Origin: 3-1-20CM-4-69-9 sp046724565
GTDB taxonomy: Bacteria > Actinomycetota > Thermoleophilia > Gaiellales > Gaiellaceae
Direction: 5' to 3'
Assembly: GCA_046724565.1 (NCBI GenBank)
Contig: JBKOWS010000055.1
Span: 1-64,000, forward strand
Length of the DNA: 64,000 nucleotides
Part shown: in pieces, positions 40,391-49,673 of the stretch
Numbering within the stretch: position 1 is the first letter of the stretch
How the letters are laid out: every line of letters starts with the position of its first letter
Program-made: the position numbers and the translations under genes
The notes under the pieces: generated by a model
The model's database searches: none
Seen by the model: only the letters and a program-made list of their open reading frames with translations
What the model was told of the DNA's origin: nothing

Positions 40391-42301
40391 ATGTCGGTGA
40401 ACCAGGTCGCGCGGCCCTCACCGTTCTCGGGGCGAACGGCCTGGGCGCGGAGCGCTCAGACGCCGCTTCGCAACTTCCTCCGGACCGAGACGGGTGGGGC
40501 CGCTGTGTTGCTCGCGGCGACGATCGCCGCCCTTGCCTGGGCGAACATCGACTCGGCCTCCTACCACCGAGTCTGGACGACGATACTGTCGATCCAGTTC
40601 GGCAGCGCAGGCATCGCTCTCGACCTTCGCGGCTGGGTCAACAGCGGTCTGATGACGATCTTCTTCCTGGTCGTCGGGCTCGAGGCGCGTCGCGAGTTCG
40701 ATCTCGGCGAGCTGCGCGAGCGGCGGCGATTCGCGCTGCCGTTGCTGGCAGGTCTGGCGGGTATGGGCGCTGCGATCGGCGTCTACCTCGCCTTCAACGG
40801 CGGCCGCTCCTCGGCCGGGGGCTGGGGGATCGCAATGTCGACCGACACGGCCTTCGCGCTCGGACTGCTCGCTCTCGTCGGACCGCGTTTTCCCGACCGC
40901 CTGCGCGCCTTCATGCTGACGATCCTCGTCGTTGACGACATCGCCTCGGTCATCGTCATCTCGACCGCGTACACGAAGACGCTCCATGTCGTGCCGCTGC
41001 TGGTCGCAGCGGCCTTCTTCGCAGCGATCCTGGTCGCCCGCCGGCTGAGAGTCCCGGCCGGAGTCTCGCTTGTGACTCTGGGGACCGCGGCCTGGGTAGC
41101 CCTGCTGAAATCCGGTGTCGAGCCGATCGTGATCGGTCTCGCCTTTGGTCTCGTGACGTACGCCTTCCCGGCGCCGCGATCCAGCCTCGAACAGGTGAGC
41201 GAGCGGTTCCGCGAGTTCCGCGAGCAGCCAACTGCGGAACTAGCACAGGTCGCCCGGAGCGAGCTCAGGTCGGCGACGTCGGCGAACGAGCGGCTTCAGC
41301 AGGTCTTCCATCCCTGGACGAGCTACGTGATCGTCCCGATCTTCGCCGTCGCCAACGCCGGCATCGCCATCGACTCGGCGCTCCTGGGCACTGCGTTCTC
41401 GTCCCCGATCACCCTCGGGATCCTGCTCGGATACGTGGTCGGCAAGCCCGTCGGAATCCTCGGGAGCACGTGGCTGCTGACGCGGCTCAGCGGTGGACGG
41501 CTGCGCCCGCCGGTTGGCTGGGCCGCGGTCGCGGGCGCGGGCACGATCGCCGGTGTCGGTTTCACGATCGCGCTGCTGGTCGCGACGCTCGCGTTCGACG
41601 GGCAGCAGCTGGCGGAGGCGAAGATCGGGATCCTCAGCGCGGCGCTCGGCGCATCGCTGCTCACCTGGTTGCTCTTCCGCGCCACGGCGCTGCTCCCGCG
41701 CAGGCTGCGCATCCGCAGCCTGCTCGGTACCTCAGAGCCGCTCGTCGACCTGTACATCGACGTCGATCCCGAGCGGGATCACTACCGGGGGCCGGTCGAT
41801 GCGCCGGTCACGATGGTGGAGTACGGAGACTTCGAATGTCCGTACTGCGGCCGCGCTGAGCCCGTGGTGCGTGAGCTCCTGCAGGAGTTCGGCGACGTGC
41901 GTTACGTCTGGCGACACTTACCGCTGAGCGACGTCCATCCCAATGCGCGGCTGGCCGCGGAAGCGGCAGAGGCTGCGGCGAATCAGGGTGCGTTCTGGGA
42001 AATGCACGACCTCCTCTTCCAGCATCAGGACGCCCTGGGCCCAGAGGATCTCGTCGGCTACGCCGGGCAGTTGGGTCTCGATACCGACCGCTTCGCCGAC
42101 GATCTGCGTAAGCACGCGGGTTCCGCGCGCGTCGCGGACGACATCGACAGCGCCGATCTGAGCGGCGTCTCCGGGACGCCGACGTTCTTCATCAACGGCA
42201 TGCGCCATTACGGCGCGTATGACATCGAGGCGCTCTCGGCGGCGGTGCACGCGGCGGGAGCGCGGGCATTGCTGACCAGAGCGCCGGCCCCGGGCGAGTA
42301 G
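40391..42301 (+). CDS. nhaA: Na+/H+ antiporter NhaA fused to DsbA-like thioredoxin domain
   Basis: A 636-residue fusion. Residues ~25-430 are NhaA, with twelve predicted helices. GIAMSTDTAFALGLLALVG carries the Asp of helix IV, and MLTILVVDDIASVIVIS carries the adjacent Asp-Asp pair needed for ion binding. Residues ~465-630 are a DsbA/Thioredoxin_4 domain with CPYC in MVEYGDFECPYCGRAEPVVR and the cis-Pro loop SGTPTFFINGM. NhaA exchanges protons for sodium. The thioredoxin domain may face outside or inside depending on helix count. Such fusions are known in actinobacteria. Confidence 0.93.
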   Translation: MSVNQVARPSPFSGRTAWARSAQTPLRNFLRTETGGAAVLLAATIAALAWANIDSASYHRVWTTILSIQFGSAGIALDLRGWVNSGLMTIFFLVVGLEARREFDLGELRERRRFALPLLAGLAGMGAAIGVYLAFNGGRSSAGGWGIAMSTDTAFALGLLALVGPRFPDRLRAFMLTILVVDDIASVIVISTAYTKTLHVVPLLVAAAFFAAILVARRLRVPAGVSLVTLGTAAWVALLKSGVEPIVIGLAFGLVTYAFPAPRSSLEQVSERFREFREQPTAELAQVARSELRSATSANERLQQVFHPWTSYVIVPIFAVANAGIAIDSALLGTAFSSPITLGILLGYVVGKPVGILGSTWLLTRLSGGRLRPPVGWAAVAGAGTIAGVGFTIALLVATLAFDGQQLAEAKIGILSAALGASLLTWLLFRATALLPRRLRIRSLLGTSEPLVDLYIDVDPERDHYRGPVDAPVTMVEYGDFECPYCGRAEPVVRELLQEFGDVRYVWRHLPLSDVHPNARLAAEAAEAAANQGAFWEMHDLLFQHQDALGPEDLVGYAGQLGLDTDRFADDLRKHAGSARVADDIDSADLSGVSGTPTFFINGMRHYGAYDIEALSAAVHAAGARALLTRAPAPGE

Positions 42302-42454
42302 CCCTCGCACTCCTGCGTTCCAAGGATCGTCGGCTTCGAGTCAGCCGGAATCGCCGCTGCCTGCCAGCCGGGAGTGCCGAGTGGCGCTGGCCGGGATGCC
42401 CAGCCACTCTCCGGGAGGCCAACGTTGCTGGTGAAAGCAGGTGCAGCTTCACAG

Positions 42455-42880
42455 ATGAGGTTCAAGGTGAGTCAACGTTTCATCAGCAACGTCGCACTGG
42501 CGATCGCGGGCGCGGTCGTCGTCGTGGTGAGCCAGTCGTTCACCTCGACCGTCACGGGCTGGGTGACGTTCGGAGTCAGTCTCGGAGCGCTCGCCCTCTT
42601 GGCGGTCGCCGAGCGCTACCGGATGGGCGAGCCCGCCGAGCGTTTTCTTGACGCTGGCATCGGGCTGCTCGCTGTCTGGTCGGCGATTGCCTCCGTGGTC
42701 TACGTCGGCCGACTCGTGACCTGGCTGTCGTTCGCCGAGGGGCTGGGCTTCGTCGCACTCGCTCTCGCCGCCCTGGCGGTCCACGAGGTGAGGACCGAGC
42801 GTGCCGTGCACGCGCTCGAGGCCGTACCGGCCGACGCGTGCGCGAGCGAACCGGCCGAGGAGCTCCAGGCTGCTGCCTGA
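42455..42880 (+). CDS. Four-helix membrane protein of unknown function
   Basis: A 141-residue protein with four predicted membrane helices (VALAIAGAVVVVVSQSFTST, WVTFGVSLGALALLAVAERY, GIGLLAVWSAIASVVYVGRL, LGFVALALAALAVHEVRTER) and an Ala/Glu-rich tail. The pattern resembles the SPW-repeat group of small actinobacterial membrane proteins, without certainty. ATG 42455 is used; a GTG at 42431 would add eight residues. It follows nhaA by 153 bp. Confidence 0.65.
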   Translation: MRFKVSQRFISNVALAIAGAVVVVVSQSFTSTVTGWVTFGVSLGALALLAVAERYRMGEPAERFLDAGIGLLAVWSAIASVVYVGRLVTWLSFAEGLGFVALALAALAVHEVRTERAVHALEAVPADACASEPAEELQAAA

Positions 42881-42949
42881 GGCTGAACTGTTGGAAAGGA
42901 GGGGCGAGCCCCGGCGCTTCGCCTCTCTCACCATGTCGCGGAGTTGCTC

Positions 42950-43099
42950 ATGAGCATGTGGCCTGTCGTCCTCGCAATCGTGGTCCTCTTGATGTCCCGC
43001 ACGATGGTCGGCCTCTATTTCGACGGGTCGTATGCATGCCCGACGTGCGGCGCCACGGACGAGGAGCGTCACGCGGACGAGTGTCCCTGGAAACGCTGA
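42950..43099 (+). CDS. Mini membrane protein with zinc-ribbon-like tail (49 aa)
   Basis: A 49-residue frame: MSMWPVVLAIVVLLMSRTMV forms one membrane helix, then GLYFDGSYACPTCG brings a CPTCG knuckle and a second Cys near the end in HADECPWKR. With His41 and Cys45 this could be a Cys3His zinc site on the inner face. A purine-rich stretch is not obvious before ATG 42950, so translation evidence is weak. The coherent topology and Cys placement suggest a real gene. Confidence 0.5.
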   Translation: MSMWPVVLAIVVLLMSRTMVGLYFDGSYACPTCGATDEERHADECPWKR

Positions 43100-43168
43100 A
43101 CGCTGGACCGCCGTGAACCGACGCGGACCGCCGGGATTGTTCGTCCCGACGGTCCGAGGTGTCAACAG

Positions 43169-43672
43169 TCAGTGAAGCGAGATCGCGACCTCTTCGAGGA
43201 GGTCGTACGCATCCTGCATGCCGGCTTCCATGCCGGATTCGATGATTGCGTCCCGCGCCATCTTGCTCGGGGCCTGGATGAGAACCGTGAGCGTGGTGCG
43301 CCCGTCCGTCTCGGCGAGCGTCGCGGTGTTCACGGTCGTCGCGTCCTTTTCTGCGACTCCCTCGGGCACTCCCTCGTAGAACTCGGTCCAGACGATCCGC
43401 TCGTTGGCGACGAGCTCGCGATACTCGCCGTGGAAGCCCATCTCCCCGATGGAGTCCGCTTCCGTCACGTAGCGCCACTTGCCTCCGACCCGCAGGTCGA
43501 TCTCGGCGGACCTGACGACGCCGCGGTTCGCGTGAAACCAGCGCTTGACCAGCTCTGGCGTCGTCAGCGCCTTGTAGACCAGGTGCCTCGGCGCATCGAA
43601 CTCGCGCGTGATCAGAATCTGATCGTCCGCCGGGAGCGTCAACGTCGCTTTCCCGCTACTCGTCATGGGCAT
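43169..43672 (-). CDS. SRPBCC/AHSA1 family protein
   Basis: A 167-residue Bet v 1-like protein. Family features include ILITREFDAPRHLVYKALTT, VKRWFHANRGVV, GGKWRYVTEADSIGEMGFHG and ERIVWTEFYEG, ending with a long C-terminal helix. AHSA1-type proteins bind hydrophobic ligands or activate partners. It is encoded with an ArsR regulator, overlapping it by 17 nt, a widespread pair. ATG 43672 or 43666 (two codons later) may be the start. Confidence 0.92.
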   Translation of the reverse strand: MPMTSSGKATLTLPADDQILITREFDAPRHLVYKALTTPELVKRWFHANRGVVRSAEIDLRVGGKWRYVTEADSIGEMGFHGEYRELVANERIVWTEFYEGVPEGVAEKDATTVNTATLAETDGRTTLTVLIQAPSKMARDAIIESGMEAGMQDAYDLLEEVAISLH

Positions 43673-44009
43673 CTCCTTGCTCCTTTCGTTTGAGCTCTTC
43701 CAGCACGACGTCCAGCTGGTCGAATCGCTCCGACCACGAGCGCTCGTAGTTCTTGACCCAGTCGTGGATGGGCTTGAGCGCCCGGCCGTTCAAGCGATAC
43801 ACGCGCTGCCGTCCTTGCTCGCGCATGTCCACCACCCCTACTTCCCGCAGTACCCGCAGGTGCTTCGACACCTGCGGCTGTGCCACACCCAGCTCGCGAA
43901 CGAGGTCGTTCACGGGACGCTCGCCGCTGGCCAGCACGTCGAGGATCTGTCGGCGCCGAGGCTCGGCAACCGCGTTGAAGGCGTCCGTGGTGGTCGCTGC
44001 GCGTGCCAT
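43656..44009 (-). CDS. ArsR family transcriptional regulator
   Basis: A 117-residue winged-helix repressor: FNAVAEPRRRQILDVLASGE, recognition region DLVRELGVAQPQVSKHLRVL, and wing REQGRQRVYRLNGRALKPIH. No metal-binding Cys pair is seen, so it is not an arsenic or cadmium sensor of the classical type. It probably represses its own operon with the AHSA1 gene. ATG 44009 was preferred to ATG 44021 because it directly precedes the conserved helix and leaves the AT-rich palindrome at 44019-44040 upstream. Confidence 0.9.
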   Translation of the reverse strand: MARAATTTDAFNAVAEPRRRQILDVLASGERPVNDLVRELGVAQPQVSKHLRVLREVGVVDMREQGRQRVYRLNGRALKPIHDWVKNYERSWSERFDQLDVVLEELKRKEQGDAHDE

Positions 44010-44018
44010 AGGGCGAAT

Positions 44019-44040
44019 CATATACCCATATAGGAATATG
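44019..44040. promoter_or_regulatory. AT-rich operator/promoter of arsR-AHSA1 operon
   Basis: CATATACCC and ATATAGG with AATATG form an imperfect palindrome (outer CATAT/ATATG), a marked AT island just before the ArsR start in otherwise GC-rich DNA. ArsR-family sites of this AHSA1-linked group are of this kind. Confidence 0.5.
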
Positions 44041-44166
44041 TCAAGCCGAAGTGAAACCCTGTGCTTAACTGCCTCCGACAGCGCCGATTGACCCAAGGAG
44101 CGGAAATGCGCACAGCGTCCATGTCCATCGAGAGGGCCTCAGTGACCTACTTGGAGGGTATGACGC

Positions 44167-46077
44167 TTGTTTCGCAGAACGCTGAACTTGGGGATCGTGG
44201 CGCATGTAGACGCCGGTAAGACAACTCTCACAGAGCGGCTGCTCTATGCCGCCGGCGTGATCGACGAGATCGGCAGCGTCGACAAGGGAACGACGCAGAC
44301 CGATTCGCTTCCGCTCGAGCAGCGGCGCGGGATCACGATCAAAGCGGCGGTCGTGTCGTTCGAGCTCGGCGACGTCACCGTCAATCTGATCGACACACCG
44401 GGCCACCCGGACTTCATCGCCGAAGTCGAACGGGTCCTGAGCGTGCTCGACGGCGCGGTTCTGGTGGTCTCCGCCGTCGAAGGCGTGCAACCGCAAACGC
44501 GCATCCTGATGCGTGCCCTCAGGCGGTTGAGCATTCCGACGCTGATCTTCGTGAACAAGATGGATCGTCTCGGAGCGGACTTCGAACGGGTTTTCACGGA
44601 CATCTCGGAGCGGCTTACCCCGGCAGTCGTCGCGGCGGACTCGCTCGACGGTGACCCGGACGCCGCCGTCGAGGTTCTCGCCGAGCACGATTTGGCACTG
44701 CTGGCGGAGTACCTCGACGAGGACGTCGCCGTGACCCCGCGGCGTCTGCGTGACGCGGTCGCAACGCAAACACGTCGAGCACTCGTGCATCCGGTCTTCT
44801 CCGGCTCGGCGGTCAAAGGAACTGGGGTCGATGCGGTGACGGCCGGGCTCGTTGAGCTGCTGCCCTCAGCAGTCGGCAGCGCGGACGGCCCCGTGTCCGG
44901 CACCGTTTTCAAGATCGAGCGCGGCCCCGCCGGCGAGAAGATCGCATACGTCCGCGTGTTCTCCGGCACGGTTCGCACGCGTGACCTGCTGCATTTTGGC
45001 CGGGGCGCTGAAGGAAAGGTCACCTCGATCACAGTGTTCGAGCGCGGGAGCTCCCGCCAAGCGCCGTCCGTCTCCGCGGGGGAGATCGCGAGGGTCTGGG
45101 GTCTGCGCGACGTGCGGATCGGCGACTCGATCGGGACGCCGCCTTCGCGCGTCCCACAGAGGGAGTTTCCGCCGCCGACACTCGAGTCCGTTGTCCTCCC
45201 GCGCCAGGCCGACGACGGACATCGGCTTCGGATCGCGCTCGCGCAGTTCGCCGAGCAGGACCCGCTGATCAACGTTCGAGACGACGACGGTCACGGGCTT
45301 ACCGTCTCGCTCTACGGGGAGGTGCAGAAGGAGGTGATCGAGGCAACGCTCGCGGACGACCTCGATCTCGACGTCGAGTTCTGCGAGACGACACCGATCT
45401 ACATCGAGCGTCCGGTCCGGCTTGGCGAGGCGGTGGAGGTCCTCAACGCCGAATCGAATCCGTTCCTCGCCACTATCGGCTTGCGTGTCGAGCCGGCTCC
45501 CACCGAGTCCGGAATCCTGTTTCGGCTCGAAGTCGACACGCGAACGGTCCCGTTGTTCGTCTACAAGACCCGCGAGAGCTTCGGCAAGCACATGGAGGAA
45601 TACGTCCGCGAAGCGCTGTATGAAGGACTCTTCGGCTGGCAGGTCGCGGACTGCGTCGTGACGATGACCAGGTGCGGCTACAGCGTTCCCGACGGGCCGC
45701 CGTCGAGACGGGGGCCGCTCAGCACCGCCGCGGACTTCCGCAAGCTCACGCCGCTTGTAGTCAAGCAGGCGCTCGAGCGCGCCGGAACCGTCGTGTGCGA
45801 GCCGACCGAACGCGTCACGCTCGAGGTCCCGACGCAAGCAATTGGAACGGTAATGCCGGCCCTGGCGCGGCTCGGCGCGGTGGTCGAGATGCCGATTCCG
45901 CGCGGGGAGCTTTCGACAATCGAGGCCGCTCTACCGGTGACGCGCGCCGGGGACTTGCAGCGGCAACTCCCCGGATTGACGGGTGGCGAAGGTGTGATCG
46001 AGTCTGCGTTCGACGGCTACGAGCCTGTGAGCGGCACGATGCCGACCCGCGTTGCCCGCCGGCTCGCCGCGCTTTAG
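44167..46077 (+). CDS. Translation-factor GTPase of the TetM/ribosomal-protection type (EF-G paralogue)
   Basis: A 636-residue EF-G-like GTPase: G1 VAHVDAGKTT, G2 RGITIKAA, G3 LIDTPGHPDF and G4 VNKMDRLG are all present. Domain II (GTVFKIERGPAGEKIAYVRV), domains III-IV (GYSVPDGPPSRRGPLSTAAD) and domain V (MPIPRGELSTIEAALPVTRA) follow. At 636 residues it is shorter than EF-G (~700) and matches Tet(M)/Otr(A)-type proteins that release tetracycline from ribosomes, though a housekeeping or other-drug role is possible. The TTG at 44167 follows GGAGGG by 8 nt; no in-frame ATG fits. Confidence 0.87.
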   Translation: MFRRTLNLGIVAHVDAGKTTLTERLLYAAGVIDEIGSVDKGTTQTDSLPLEQRRGITIKAAVVSFELGDVTVNLIDTPGHPDFIAEVERVLSVLDGAVLVVSAVEGVQPQTRILMRALRRLSIPTLIFVNKMDRLGADFERVFTDISERLTPAVVAADSLDGDPDAAVEVLAEHDLALLAEYLDEDVAVTPRRLRDAVATQTRRALVHPVFSGSAVKGTGVDAVTAGLVELLPSAVGSADGPVSGTVFKIERGPAGEKIAYVRVFSGTVRTRDLLHFGRGAEGKVTSITVFERGSSRQAPSVSAGEIARVWGLRDVRIGDSIGTPPSRVPQREFPPPTLESVVLPRQADDGHRLRIALAQFAEQDPLINVRDDDGHGLTVSLYGEVQKEVIEATLADDLDLDVEFCETTPIYIERPVRLGEAVEVLNAESNPFLATIGLRVEPAPTESGILFRLEVDTRTVPLFVYKTRESFGKHMEEYVREALYEGLFGWQVADCVVTMTRCGYSVPDGPPSRRGPLSTAADFRKLTPLVVKQALERAGTVVCEPTERVTLEVPTQAIGTVMPALARLGAVVEMPIPRGELSTIEAALPVTRAGDLQRQLPGLTGGEGVIESAFDGYEPVSGTMPTRVARRLAAL

Positions 46078-46086
46078 CCTGAGCCC

Positions 46087-49000
46087 GTGACGGTTTGTTC
46101 CAGCTGTGGTCGTGAGGTCGCCGCCGACGCCAAGTTCTGCAGCGAGTGTGGCGCACCACTCGCCGCCTCTCCCGCACGGGAGCAGCGAAAGACCGTCACG
46201 GTGCTCTTCTGCGACGTAGCCGGGTCGACGGCGCTCGGTGAGTCGACCGACCCGGAGGCGCTGCGCGCGTTGCTCGCGCGCTACTTCGAGCGGATGAAGG
46301 CGATCGTCGAGGCTCACGGCGGCTCTGTCGAGAAGTTCATTGGCGACGCGGTGATGGCGGTGTTCGGTGTCCCCGCGGTTCATGAAGACGATGCTCTCCG
46401 CGCCTGTCGCGCGGCAGTCGAGATGCGTGAAGCGCTGCCGGAGCTGGGCATTCGGGGACGGATCGGTGTCTGTACGGGCGAAGTCGTCACGGGTACGGAG
46501 GAGCGACTGGCTACGGGCGATGCGGTCAACGTTGCGGCTCGCCTCGAACAGGCGGCCGAGCCGGGTGAACTGTTGATCGGGGCGGAGACGCGAGCGCTCT
46601 TGCGCACCGCGATCGAAGTGGGGGAGGAGCGCCTGCTCGACCTGAAAGGCAAGGCCGAGCCGGTGCCGGCGTACCCCCTCGTTGCCGTCCTCGGCGACGG
46701 CGCCATCGCGCGTCGCCTCGATGTGCCGATTGTCGGACGGGAGCGCGAGCGTCGCGCGCTCGCGGATGCCTGGCAGCGAGCGGTTTCGGAGCGCGCGTGT
46801 CACCTCTTCACCGTCCTCGGCACCGCTGGAGTCGGCAAGTCACGGCTGAGCGTCGAGTTTCTTTCCTCCCTCGATGGCACACGGGTGGTGCGCGGCCGCT
46901 GTCTCTCCTACGGCGAGGGGATCACGTATTGGCCCGTCGTCGAGATCGTGCTGCAGCTCGACCGACGTCCTTCCGATCCCCGAGCCGCTGCCGCTATCGC
47001 GTCGCTGCTCGGGGAATCGGACACGCCCGCGGGCGCCGAGCAGATCGCGTGGGCTTTCAGAGCGCTGCTCGAGGAAGCCGCTCCGCTCGTGTGCGTGTTC
47101 GACGACCTCCACTGGGCCGAGCCGACACTGCTCGACCTTGTCGACCACATTGCCGACTGGAGCCGGGACGCACCGCTCCTCGTCTTGTGCCTGGCGCGTC
47201 CCGAGCTGCTCGACCGCCGGCCCGGTTGGGCGGGAGGGAAGCTGAACGCGACGACTGTGCTGCTCGAGCCGCTCAGCTCGAGTGAGACGGACGAGCTCAT
47301 CGAGCGACTTCTCGGAGATGCCGCCGTTGACGAGGACCTCCGCGCCCGCATCCGTGACGCGGCCGAGGGGAATCCGCTCTTCGTCGAGGAGATGCTCGCG
47401 ATGGTCGCCGACTCGCCCGGCGGCGGCGTCGTCGTCCCTCCGACCATCCAGGCACTGCTCGCCGCACGGCTCGATCAGCTAGACCCGTCCGAGCGCGGCG
47501 TGCTCGAACGTGGGGCGGTCGAGGGGAAGGTCTTCCACCGCGGCAGCGTCGAGGCGCTGGCGCCGGAAGAGCACGACGTTCTGAAACGACTGATGGCGCT
47601 CGTGCGCAAGGAGCTCGTGCGTCCGGATCGCGCGCAGCTCGCCGGCGACGACGCGTTCCGCTTCCGGCACCTGCTGATCCGGGATGCCGCCTACGAAGGC
47701 TTGCCGAAGGCGGCGCGCGCGAAGCTACACGAGCGATTCGCTGACTGGCTGGCCGAGCGCGCCGGCGACCTGATCGAGTATGACGAGATTGCCGGCTACC
47801 ACCTCGAGCAGGCACATCGGTATCGCGTCGAGCTCGGGCTGCTCGACGAAACGACGACGCGGCTGGCAGAGCGCGCCGCGGAACGACTCGGCGCGGCCGG
47901 CGACCGCTCGCTCGCTCGCAACGACATCGGTGCGGCTGTCGCGCTCCTGCAGCGGGCGCTCGACCTGATTGCGCGCGAGGCCCGGCCTCTCGAACGGGAG
48001 CTGAGCCTCATCCATGCGCGCTGGTCTGGCGGCGACTTCGCTCGTGCGCTCGAGGATGCCGACGAGCTGATCGCTCGCGCCGTGGCAGCCCATGACTATC
48101 GTCGCGAGTTGCGCGCGCGGCTCGCGCGAGCATCCATTGCACATCTCGCTGAGGGGGAATCAGCCGAGGAGGCGCGGCCATTTGCCGAGGAAGCACTTCG
48201 AGTCTTCGCTGACCCCCAGGACGATGCTGGGCTCGCGGATGCCTCGTACGCGCTCGCTCGGATCGAGCACAACGCCTGCCGTTTCCGCGCGCGCGACGAG
48301 GCGGTGCGACGCATGGAGGAACATGCGGCGCGCGCGGGCAATGTCACGATGGCGCGACTGGCGCGGGCGTGGCTGGCCGCAGGCTATGTATTCGGTCCGT
48401 ATTCGGTTGCTGAGGGCCTCCAGTGGTTCGAGGAGAACGAACACCTCGCTGCTGAGGCCCCGATCTTCCTGAACATGCAGGCGCGCCTGGAGGCGATGCG
48501 CGGCGACTTCGAACGCGCGCGCACGCTCTTGGCGGCCGGGCTGGAGCGCGCGCAGGAGCTCGGTCAGCGCCTTCTTGCGGCCGGACGGGCGATGGAAGCC
48601 TGTGCAATCGAGTTCGACGCCGGGAATCTGGACGGTGCCGCCGAGGTCGCCCTCGCCGGTTGCGCGCAGCTCGAAGAGCTGGGCGAGCGCGGGTGGCTGT
48701 CCACGCTTGCCGGCCAGGCCGCACAGATGCTGTACGAGCTGGATCGAAGCGACGAGGCGTGGCATTGGACGGAGGTGGCGGAGGAGGCCGGCGCTGAGGA
48801 CGACGTCATCACGCAGCTGCTGATCCTGCAAGTGCGGTCGAAGGTGCTTGCGCGCCGCGGCAAGAATGCCGATGCGGAGCGGCTTGCGCGCGAGGCGGTG
48901 GCGCTGTCGGATTCGACCGACATGCTGGCCGAGCGGGCCGATGCGCACGTGGACCTCGCCGAGGTGCTCAAGCTCGCGGGCCGACACGAGGAGGCGGCCG

Positions 49001-49113
49001 AGGCACTCGCCAAAGCCGAGAAGCTGTACGCGGAGAAGGGTTATCTGGTCGGCGTCGCACGCACGCAGTCACTGCGCCGAGAGCTTGCCGCACGCACGCC
49101 TGATCCAGCGTGA
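46087..49113 (+). CDS. Class III adenylate/guanylate cyclase with AAA-type ATPase and TPR-like region
   Basis: A 1008-residue multidomain protein. Residues 1-27 are a zinc ribbon (CSSCGREVAADAKFCSECG). Residues ~35-185 are a class III cyclase with metal Asp in FCDVAGSTALGE, Lys-Phe-IGDAVMAVFG with the second metal Asp, and VNVAARLE with Asn and Arg, so the catalytic set looks complete. An ATPase follows with P-loop LGTAGVGKSRLS near 245, then FDDLHWAEPTLL. From ~580 onward helical TPR-like repeats fill the rest. It probably makes a cyclic nucleotide under control of ATP and an unknown partner. GTG 46087 lies 9 bp after the GTPase stop. Confidence 0.92.
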   Translation: MTVCSSCGREVAADAKFCSECGAPLAASPAREQRKTVTVLFCDVAGSTALGESTDPEALRALLARYFERMKAIVEAHGGSVEKFIGDAVMAVFGVPAVHEDDALRACRAAVEMREALPELGIRGRIGVCTGEVVTGTEERLATGDAVNVAARLEQAAEPGELLIGAETRALLRTAIEVGEERLLDLKGKAEPVPAYPLVAVLGDGAIARRLDVPIVGRERERRALADAWQRAVSERACHLFTVLGTAGVGKSRLSVEFLSSLDGTRVVRGRCLSYGEGITYWPVVEIVLQLDRRPSDPRAAAAIASLLGESDTPAGAEQIAWAFRALLEEAAPLVCVFDDLHWAEPTLLDLVDHIADWSRDAPLLVLCLARPELLDRRPGWAGGKLNATTVLLEPLSSSETDELIERLLGDAAVDEDLRARIRDAAEGNPLFVEEMLAMVADSPGGGVVVPPTIQALLAARLDQLDPSERGVLERGAVEGKVFHRGSVEALAPEEHDVLKRLMALVRKELVRPDRAQLAGDDAFRFRHLLIRDAAYEGLPKAARAKLHERFADWLAERAGDLIEYDEIAGYHLEQAHRYRVELGLLDETTTRLAERAAERLGAAGDRSLARNDIGAAVALLQRALDLIAREARPLERELSLIHARWSGGDFARALEDADELIARAVAAHDYRRELRARLARASIAHLAEGESAEEARPFAEEALRVFADPQDDAGLADASYALARIEHNACRFRARDEAVRRMEEHAARAGNVTMARLARAWLAAGYVFGPYSVAEGLQWFEENEHLAAEAPIFLNMQARLEAMRGDFERARTLLAAGLERAQELGQRLLAAGRAMEACAIEFDAGNLDGAAEVALAGCAQLEELGERGWLSTLAGQAAQMLYELDRSDEAWHWTEVAEEAGAEDDVITQLLILQVRSKVLARRGKNADAERLAREAVALSDSTDMLAERADAHVDLAEVLKLAGRHEEAAEALAKAEKLYAEKGYLVGVARTQSLRRELAARTPDPA

Positions 49114-49673
49114 GCGTCACCCAGTACTACACGGCCACGTCACTCGACGGCTTCATCGCCGACCCGGACCATTCGCTGGGCTGGCTCTTTACTCGCAACC
49201 AGGACAGAGACGGGCTGTTGAACTACGCCGACTTCATCGCCGAGGTCGGCGCGCTTGCAATGGGCTCGACGACGTACGAATGGATCCTCGGCCACGAGTT
49301 CGCCGACAAGGATCCGGCCGACTGGAAGTGGCCGTACGAAGTGCCATGCTGGGTCTTCACGCACCGGCAACTGCCGGTCGCCCCGAATGCACCGGTCGAG
49401 CTCACGAGCGGAGACGTCGCGCCCGTGCACGAGCAGATGCTCAGCACAGCCGGTGAGCGCAACATCTGGATCGTCGGCGGGGGAGACCTAGCGGGTCAGT
49501 TCGCCGAGGCGGGACTGCTCGACGAGGTCATCGTGTACATCGCGCCGGTCACGCTTGGCGCCGGCGCGCCGTTGCTTCCGCGCAGGATCGAACTGGTCCT
49601 CGCCGAGCTAGGCCGGAACGGCGACTTTGCCTGCGCGAGGTATTCGGTCGTCCGAGATCAGTCCCCCCAGTAG
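49110..49673 (+). CDS. Dihydrofolate reductase family protein (RibD C-terminal-like)
   Basis: A 187-residue protein: MSVTQYYTATSLDGFIADPD, ALAMGSTTYEWILGHEF, NIWIVGGGDLAGQFAEAGLL and VTLGAGAPLLPRRI are RibD_C landmarks. It is a probable NADPH-dependent reductase of unknown substrate. The start GTG overlaps the cyclase stop by 4 nt (GTGA), so it is co-translated with it. It ends convergently, overlapping the molybdoenzyme gene by 16 nt. A relative lies at the left edge of the window. Confidence 0.9.
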   Translation: MSVTQYYTATSLDGFIADPDHSLGWLFTRNQDRDGLLNYADFIAEVGALAMGSTTYEWILGHEFADKDPADWKWPYEVPCWVFTHRQLPVAPNAPVELTSGDVAPVHEQMLSTAGERNIWIVGGGDLAGQFAEAGLLDEVIVYIAPVTLGAGAPLLPRRIELVLAELGRNGDFACARYSVVRDQSPQ

